Of a stretch of 41,274 nucleotides of DNA, positions 37,861-41,274 are shown piece after piece. Made by a program: the position numbers and the translations under genes. The notes beneath the pieces are model-generated. The model saw only the letters and a list, made by a program, of their open reading frames with translations, was not told the origin of the DNA and did no database searches. The DNA comes from an uncultured Opitutales bacterium (GTDB lineage: Bacteria; Verrucomicrobiota; Verrucomicrobiia; Opitutales; Seribacteraceae): assembly GCA_943787575.1 (NCBI GenBank), contig CALSMY010000010.1, positions 1-41,274 of the forward strand. Direction: 5' to 3'. Numbering within the stretch: the first letter of the stretch is position 1; each line of letters begins with the position of its first letter.

Positions 37861-40800
37861 TGGTCCGTTGTTCCGGGGTGCCGTCCAGCCATATCCATCC
37901 CGAAAATGAATATTTATTTAAAGCGAGATTTTCCAATGAGTCATTGATCGGGGCAGTCAAATAATGATCGGGTTGCCCAAATAATTGGCGGGCTGAACCA
38001 GCTAATCCGTTAGCCCGCGAAACACCAAAATTATCAACTAGGTGATTTCGATAGGATGATGAGTCGGTGAGGATGGGTGTTCCCGAAGTTGGACGCATAT
38101 GCCATACCCCACGGTAGCCTGAACTCCACACCTCCCCGTTTATAGAATATGCAGGTGGGAACTCTGCTAAAGATGGATTACCCCAGTAGGCAGAAAAAGA
38201 GGTGTTGGCATCGAGGAAAGGGATTTTTACCCAGGCAACCAAACGATTGGCAGCCAGATCAAAAGTCTCAATCTCATAAGGGTATTCTTTTCCAGCGGGG
38301 TCAAAAAATCGTAAGTCATTACCCGTCCCCGATGCAAATTGTCTTACATTAAAACCGCTCACTGACCCATTCATTTCAATGAGCAAAGGAAAGTCCTCTA
38401 AAGTACTGGTGCCTGAATAGTTTGAACAATTGAATTCCATTTGCTTCGAAAAGATAGTGGGATCAAAAATACTCATCCCAAATGCCTTGGTTACTTTACC
38501 CTCATCATTTTGAACGATCACGGTTACCTGATATTGACCGTCTTGTACAGGTCTGCCACTTATCTCTCCAGTAACATTATTGATGGATAATCCCGCGGGT
38601 AATCCAACAGCTGTGAGGTTGCCTTCCCCAATGGGAAATCTTTCTATCATTGATGAGAAATCTTTTCCAACAAAGGCTTGCAGGTTTTGAGAAGAAAGGA
38701 TTATGGGAGGTCCACTTACGTAACCAGGGGAAAGAAAATTCGGACCGTCGGGCCTTTGGTTGGCATAAGACGCTGCAATCTTTTGGGTAGACTCGATTTT
38801 ATCCGATATTCTGACCTCATCAATCATTCCACGCCAAGCCTCGGTGCCATCTCTCTTTGAACCAATTCTGAACGAATCTACGGAACTTCCAAAGGGTCGG
38901 GTAATTCCGAAATATTCGGTGGCAAGATTTCCATTAAAGAAAATCTTGGATAGTCCGGAGTCTAAATCGGACTGAAGTACCCAATAATCCCAGCGATTAA
39001 TTGCACTTTGTGAAGTATAATCAAAAGAATTTGTATCAAGATTACCACTGCCTGTGAAAAACTCGAGATTACCTGCTGCAGATGGTAGCTGAACTTGTAG
39101 ATGTGTTCCTAAACTTGAGTGTGCATGGAATAAGGAATAATCATCAAGTAATTCGTACTGGTTTTGAGCCCAAAAAGAAATATTGAGCGTTTTTTCACCT
39201 TCAGCGAAATAAGATGTATTCGGCAATTCTAGAAAGTCGTCAATCCCGTCGAGGAAGAAAGCATTGCCAATTACGCCCTTTGGATTTTCGAGATTGGAAT
39301 TTCTGGCAATTGCATGCTGTCCAGACGCGTGGTCTTCAATCCTGTATTCCGGATCACCATCCATTCTCCAAACTGCCCGATGGTTTTTCCATACGGTGCC
39401 ATCGCTGGTATAATCCGGTCTGGAAGTAACGGCAGGATTACCCCACTTAACATAAATTGAGGTATCGTTTTCAAGTTTTGGCAAGAAGACCCAAAAAGAA
39501 GATGTTCCCAGCGGGTTCCATTCAATCAATTCGTAGGCCAATTCACTGGATCGGTCTGCTGAAAGGAATAGAATATCCCGACCCTCCTCGTCTGCGAATT
39601 GCTCATAATGAAATCCCTCAATTGATTGATTTAGCTCAACATACAAAACAAAATCTTCGGTCACACTATCCGCGTTGTATCCCGATACATTGAGCTCCAA
39701 CTGAAAAGGCCAGAGGGAGAAATCAGTTACCTCAAACTGAATTGGCTGGCTGTAGGTTCCCGCATCATTGGTGGCATGTAATATCGAATGGAAGGTTCCT
39801 CGAGCGGATGGTTTTCCGGAAATTACCCCATCTGCCTGGCTTAGACTAAGTCCGGTTGGCAATCCTTCTTCCTCAAACATACTAGCCGGGCGGTTGGTTT
39901 CGATCGTGAAATTTAAATCCTGATCAATACCAATAAAGTAGGGAGTACTGAGCAAAATCTCTGGCCGGTTTTCAAATGCGGGAGGGTTGATTTTGTAAGG
40001 ATGAATATCGGTCAAAGAATCTTCCACTGACCATTTGTGAGCTAAATAACCTTCCAGTTTTTCGATTCTATCTGAGGCCAGGGCTTCGTCGTAAATTAAG
40101 ATTTCTGCAATTTTAAAAGTCCCATGTTCATTGATGCCTGATTGTTCAAGCCCACCGATGATCAGGTCATCATTCTGGGCAGAGGAAGAAAAACCTTCAT
40201 CAAGCATGCGGATAATTGAAGTGCCATTTACCCGAATTGAGCGAAGGTAGGGAGTCTTATGAAAAGTGAAAACCTGAAACTGTTCTTTCCAGCCGGAAGG
40301 GGATGTGAGTACATCTTGTCCACTGGTACCTGTGATACCATAACTCGGGAGGCTGCTTTGATCATTACGTAAAACCCAGCTTGGATCATTTGGCCATCCT
40401 TTGCTCATTATAGTTGTACTGGGTGACATATCACTTCCTTCTATCACCAGCACTAAGGTGCCCTGATCTTCGATGTTCAAACTTTTGGATGAACTATAAG
40501 GGTAATCATTAATTCTAAGAAACTGTTCAGACCCATCAAATTGAAGAACGGATTTATCACCAAGTTCACGGTACAATATCGAAGGACCAAACCCATTTCC
40601 TGCATGCCGGTCTCCACCGGACTTGTCTCTCCAATCATTGACGGTTCCGCCAAACGGTTCATTGGTATAATCACCGTCGGCATTGATATCCGAAGCATCT
40701 AACCAAAGCAAAAGAGTCGAATCTAGCCAGGTACTTGCAGAGTAAGAAAAATCCCCTGTAGTAAACTTACCCACTTCTGACGACCAACTGGAACCAGCGT

Positions 40801-41251
40801 CATTGCTGGCAAGGAACCTGTAGTAATAATCTTTCCCCCTTTCCAACCCATCCATTGAGACTGAAAATTCACCCAGATTCATTGTTCCAAGATCAACTTT
40901 AGCGTCCCAGGAATATGTGGATGAAGCATTAATTTCTTCGCTTTGCCCCCCGTCTTCGTCTCCCCAAAAGAGGGTTACCTGGGGTTCCTGACCTCCCAGG
41001 TGTTGGGTCTCAATTAAATCGCCTTGATAGATTTTTGAAATTTCATCCATTCCGATGGCACGATCGTAGATACGTAGGTCATCAACCAGGCCGTCAAAAA
41101 ATTCCATCTGTACTGTTTGAGGAGAATAAGGGGACCTGTTTTTGTAGGGATGACTGCTTGCCAGATTTGATTGCAGTTTCCACTTGTGAGCGAGATAGCC
41201 CTCCACTTTCTCACGATCGCTATCCTGGATCGTTCCACTAACGACCATCAT
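37727..41251 (-). CDS. Giant protein, N-most fragment in window, with two DUF2341 units
   Basis: This 1,174-codon frame begins at an ATG inside an EGYLAHKW module, so it is not the protein start. It then has the tail of a LamG domain (GLVDDLRIYDRAIG near 41075) and an FnIII-like unit (40975-40750, VTLFWGDEDGG). A second EGYLAHKW module spans about 40720-40030, and a He_PIG unit (GLPTGLSLSQADGVISG) about 39950-39715. Two DUF2341-type units follow (about 39730-39380 and 38470-38100, with VKWGNP and AYWGNP), each continued by a LamG-like domain, with another He_PIG unit (GLPAGLSINNVTGEISG) between. The final 20 codons (SPRTRWWAHHQ) are read-through after a shift near 37790. Confidence 0.78.
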   Translation of the reverse strand: MMVVSGTIQDSDREKVEGYLAHKWKLQSNLASSHPYKNRSPYSPQTVQMEFFDGLVDDLRIYDRAIGMDEISKIYQGDLIETQHLGGQEPQVTLFWGDEDGGQSEEINASSTYSWDAKVDLGTMNLGEFSVSMDGLERGKDYYYRFLASNDAGSSWSSEVGKFTTGDFSYSASTWLDSTLLLWLDASDINADGDYTNEPFGGTVNDWRDKSGGDRHAGNGFGPSILYRELGDKSVLQFDGSEQFLRINDYPYSSSKSLNIEDQGTLVLVIEGSDMSPSTTIMSKGWPNDPSWVLRNDQSSLPSYGITGTSGQDVLTSPSGWKEQFQVFTFHKTPYLRSIRVNGTSIIRMLDEGFSSSAQNDDLIIGGLEQSGINEHGTFKIAEILIYDEALASDRIEKLEGYLAHKWSVEDSLTDIHPYKINPPAFENRPEILLSTPYFIGIDQDLNFTIETNRPASMFEEEGLPTGLSLSQADGVISGKPSARGTFHSILHATNDAGTYSQPIQFEVTDFSLWPFQLELNVSGYNADSVTEDFVLYVELNQSIEGFHYEQFADEEGRDILFLSADRSSELAYELIEWNPLGTSSFWVFLPKLENDTSIYVKWGNPAVTSRPDYTSDGTVWKNHRAVWRMDGDPEYRIEDHASGQHAIARNSNLENPKGVIGNAFFLDGIDDFLELPNTSYFAEGEKTLNISFWAQNQYELLDDYSLFHAHSSLGTHLQVQLPSAAGNLEFFTGSGNLDTNSFDYTSQSAINRWDYWVLQSDLDSGLSKIFFNGNLATEYFGITRPFGSSVDSFRIGSKRDGTEAWRGMIDEVRISDKIESTQKIAASYANQRPDGPNFLSPGYVSGPPIILSSQNLQAFVGKDFSSMIERFPIGEGNLTAVGLPAGLSINNVTGEISGRPVQDGQYQVTVIVQNDEGKVTKAFGMSIFDPTIFSKQMEFNCSNYSGTSTLEDFPLLIEMNGSVSGFNVRQFASGTGNDLRFFDPAGKEYPYEIETFDLAANRLVAWVKIPFLDANTSFSAYWGNPSLAEFPPAYSINGEVWSSGYRGVWHMRPTSGTPILTDSSSYRNHLVDNFGVSRANGLAGSARQLFGQPDHYLTAPINDSLENLALNKYSFSGWIWLDGTPEQRTNEAFYGLGYDTTPQPTYFDKPENFLSPRTRWWAHHQKRSKQPRN
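37785..37795 (-). other. Frame-shift site A (one base too many)
   Basis: On the minus strand the reading GAA AAC TTT CTT AGC must become a frame giving FLALEPDGG. Removing one T from the TTT at 37790-37792 restores PENFLALEPDGGR. The old frame then stops 60 bases on. Confidence 0.75.
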
Positions 41252-41274
41252 CTCCCCAGTGTCCAGTCAATACC
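41252..41274 (-). other. Possible sixth frame shift at the right edge
   Basis: In the frame of the 41251 ATG there is a TGA at 41269-41267, yet the residues just before the ATG (TGE) fit the module. The other frame reads GIDWTLG to the CCCC run at 41254-41257 and would join GEMMVVSG if one base were missing. Too little sequence remains to be sure. Confidence 0.35.

Larger units (their letters stand above)
17193..41203 (-). repeat. Twelve copies of a concanavalin-like module ending in EGYLAHKW
   Basis: The module is usually ~230 residues: a head such as LxLWLDASD, then DKSGN, a FDGxD strand, and the end IGEILxF...EGYLAHKWxL...LPxxHPY. The octapeptide signature is at 17193-17216, 21156-21179, 22038-22061, 23214-23237, 25029-25052 (EYYLANKW), 26883-26906 (ESYLGNKW) and 32437-32460. 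Further copies are at 33091-33114, 34270-34293 (EGYLFYRW), 35590-35613 (EGYLAQKW), 40031-40054 and 41180-41203. Copies are clearly related in protein but diverged in DNA, so they are old. The fold is presumed to be a lectin-like jelly roll; ligand unknown. Confidence 0.85.
15773..41274 (-). other. Giant multidomain secreted-protein gene, frame-interrupted and open at its 5' end
   Basis: The six overlapping minus-strand reading frames below read best as one gene of at least ~8,490 codons in the window. Successive frames overlap by 14-134 bases, none begins with a signal peptide, and at each junction one domain starts in one frame and continues in the next. The first ATG, at 41251, lies inside a module (preceded in frame by Gly-Glu as in other copies), so the true start is beyond the right edge. 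The natural end is at 15773, after an Asp-rich motif (FDSDGDGYSN) and a beta-sandwich ending FLRLKIG, typical of large Verrucomicrobiota secreted proteins. The protein is rich in Asn, Ser, Gly and Asp and poor in Cys. Glycan or matrix binding or adhesion is the likely role, inferred from LamG, discoidin-like, PA14-like and Ig-like domains. No catalytic domain was recognised. Confidence 0.82.

Noticed and set aside
16503..41251. Six separate genes with long overlaps instead of one broken gene
   Set aside because: The fragments have no signal peptides or ribosome binding sites, overlaps are up to 134 bases, and single domains continue across every junction.
13366..41274. CRISPR array or mobile element as the source of the repeats
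   Set aside because: The repeats are diverged protein modules of hundreds of codons without regular spacers, terminal inverted repeats, transposase or integrase genes.

Overview
The window looks like chromosomal DNA of a Verrucomicrobiota bacterium, probably a marine or polysaccharide-degrading member of Opitutae. This is an inference. It rests on a secreted protein resembling the TIGR02597 family, a sulfatase and glycoside hydrolase pair, a PQQ-type propeller protein, and a giant secreted protein built from LamG and concanavalin-like modules that ends in an Asp-rich calcium-binding motif and a short beta-sandwich. No rRNA, tRNA, CRISPR array, IS element or phage gene was seen.

The left part (1-13347) is compact and intact. 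On the minus strand lie an MFS transporter, a small outer-membrane barrel protein, a MalY/PatB-type C-S lyase and the 5' half of ligA, which runs off the left edge. Diverging from the transporter, a secreted TIM-barrel glycoside hydrolase overlaps a secreted sulfatase by ATGA. This pair probably desulfates and cleaves a sulfated glycan. A two-TM potassium channel with RCK domains converges on the sulfatase. Diverging from the channel are a secreted PQQ-propeller protein and priA, again joined by ATGA.

The right part (13366-41274) is all minus strand: one enormous gene, then a secreted rhodanese, then the TIGR02597-like protein. The giant gene enters from beyond the right edge and stops at 15773, about 8,490 codons inside the window. 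It is broken into six overlapping reading frames by five single-base shifts at 37790, 35570, 34901, 29702 and 16577, and perhaps a sixth at 41255. Each shift lies at or beside a run of 2-4 identical bases. Either these are sequence errors or the gene is decaying.

The most interesting observation is the architecture of the giant protein. About ten LamG domains, six FnIII-like units, five He_PIG units, two DUF2341 units, two PA14-like domains, two discoidin-like domains, several MBG-like units and three Gly-rich repeats are present. Twelve copies of a concanavalin-like module ending in the signature EGYLAHKW also occur. Many of these are not simply in tandem. Heads and tails of single domains are separated by whole other domains, sometimes several levels deep, like nested dolls. 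I read this from motif order only; structure prediction on a frame-corrected sequence would decide it.
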